Source: Planctomycetota bacterium (GTDB lineage Bacteria; Planctomycetota; PUPC01; JACPCR01). Taken from it: DNA of 15,047 nt. Location: contig JASLXP010000743.1 of the NCBI GenBank assembly GCA_030740295.1, positions 1-15,047 on the forward strand. The letters run 5' to 3'. The first letter of the stretch is position 1, and each line of letters opens with the position of its first letter. Positions 14,397 to 15,047 of this stretch are shown one piece after another. Below the pieces are notes generated by a model. That model was not told the origin of the DNA. It was given only the letters and a program-made list of their open reading frames with translations, and made no database searches. The position numbers and the translations under genes are program-made.

Positions 14397-15047
14397 ATGA
14401 AACAGCCAGACTCCCCTCGGATCGGCGTTTTCGTCTGCGAATGCGGTAAGAACATTGCCGCTACCGTGGACTGCGATTCGGTCAGAGACTACGCGGAATC
14501 TCTCGACGGCGTCGTCTGTGCCGTCAAGAGCAAATACACCTGTTCGGAACCCGGCCAGAAAGAGGTCCAGAAGTGGATTAAGGAAGAGAAACTCGACCGC
14601 GTGGTCATCTCGGCCTGCAGCCCGAGGCTTCATGAGACGACGTTCCGGAACTGCGTCAGCCAGGTCGGAATGAATCCTTATCTGATGGAAATGGCCAACA
14701 TCCGTGAGCATTGCTCATGGGTGCACCAGAAAGATCCGGAAGCCGCCACCTGCAAAGCCCGAGACCTGATGCGCAGCGCGGTCGCCCGAGCCGGATTCCT
14801 CGAACCTCAGGAGGAGGCCGAAGTCGAAGTGACGCCGGCCGCGCTCGTCATCGGCGGGGGCATCGCCGGGATTCAGGCCGCTCTCGATATCGCCGACAAC
14901 GGAACCCAGGTCTACCTCGTAGAAAAGGAGCCTTCCATTGGTGGAATAATGGCGCAGATAGATAAGACCTATCCCACCATGGACTGTTCCATATGAATAC
15001 TCGGACCTAAAATGATGGATGCCGGTCGGCATCCCAAAATCAAGCTC
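14397..15047 (+). CDS. hdrA: HdrA-like flavoprotein selenoprotein (UGA read as Sec200), 3' truncated by window end
   Basis: ATG follows AAGGAGA at ideal spacing. The N-terminal domain (1-~140) is the HdrA iron-sulfur domain with VFVCECGKNI (Cys14, Cys16), Cys49 and VVISACSPRLHE (Cys74). The FAD-binding Rossmann motif ALVIGGGIAGIQAALDIAD (149-167) follows, then VEKEPSIGGIMAQIDKTYPT. The next residues are MDCSI-UGA-ILGPKMMDAGRHPKI, which is the HdrA pattern with UGA exactly at the conserved Cys/Sec position; the homology continues in frame to the window end. HdrA is an established selenoprotein family in some methanogens and anaerobic bacteria. The protein carries FAD and iron-sulfur clusters and can split or merge electron pairs. 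Placed behind korDABC, it probably trades electrons with ferredoxin from that complex. HdrB, HdrC or MvhD partners, if any, lie beyond the window. Confidence 0.9.
14994..15034 (+). promoter_or_regulatory. Bacterial SECIS element of hdrA
   Basis: The UGA at 14994-14996 is followed after 27 nt by GGATGCC-GGTC-GGCATCC (15017-15034), a perfect 7-bp stem closing a GGUC tetraloop. The GGUC loop is like that of the E. coli fdhF SECIS, which SelB reads. Spacing and stem length fit accepted bacterial SECIS limits. This lies inside coding sequence, so the stem also encodes MDAGRHP. It is the strongest direct evidence in the window for selenocysteine insertion. Confidence 0.9.

Overview
The window reads as a chromosomal segment of an anaerobic bacterium with a large carbohydrate- and C1-related gene complement. 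Secreted NPCBM and GH123-like proteins, a UroD-family methyltransferase, an archaeal-type dihydropteroate synthase-like protein and ferredoxin-linked oxidoreductases together suggest a Planctomycetota/Verrucomicrobiota/Lentisphaerota- or Hydrogenedentota-like lineage. That placement is inference from gene content, not from a marker gene. The genetic code is standard: UGA ends several tightly packed genes.

The main result is that two genes carry an in-frame UGA that is best read as selenocysteine. (1) At the right edge, an HdrA-like flavoprotein (14397 to beyond 15047) has UGA where the family's conserved C-S-I-C/U motif sits. It is followed 27 nt later by a perfect 7-bp hairpin with a GGUC loop, a textbook bacterial SECIS. 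(2) A small exported TlpA/thioredoxin-like protein (6663 to 6178, minus strand) has UGA replacing the first cysteine of its CGPC active site (W-U-G-P-C-R), with a plausible SECIS 17 nt downstream. Ordinary gene calling would truncate both.

Layout. 1-717: C-terminal end of an NPCBM-containing protein. 718-1424: no recognisable gene. 1425-2798 (minus): DUF6513/pterin-binding/DUF4346 protein of the archaeal dihydropteroate-synthase-like type. 2879-5812 (minus): exported multidomain GH123/DUF4091-like protein. 5813-6177: non-coding DNA with a degenerate repeat-like stretch and several hairpins. 6178-6663 (minus): thioredoxin-like selenoprotein. 6735-7829 (minus): UroD/methylcobalamin methyltransferase-like protein. 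7870-9882 (minus): glycyl radical enzyme. 10027-11036 (minus): two tandem CBS-domain-pair proteins. 11266 to the end (plus): a divergent operon korD-korA-korB-korC-hdrA, encoding a four-subunit 2-oxoacid:ferredoxin oxidoreductase followed by HdrA.

How they may work together (inference). The plus-strand operon would oxidise or form a 2-oxoacid with ferredoxin and pass electrons through a flavin-based, possibly bifurcating, HdrA. The CBS proteins next to it may sense adenylate charge. The glycyl radical enzyme and the UroD-family protein look like a two-gene catabolic unit whose substrate cannot be read from sequence. The pterin gene and the UroD-family gene both point to C1 chemistry. The selenothioredoxin is predicted to act outside the cytoplasmic membrane.
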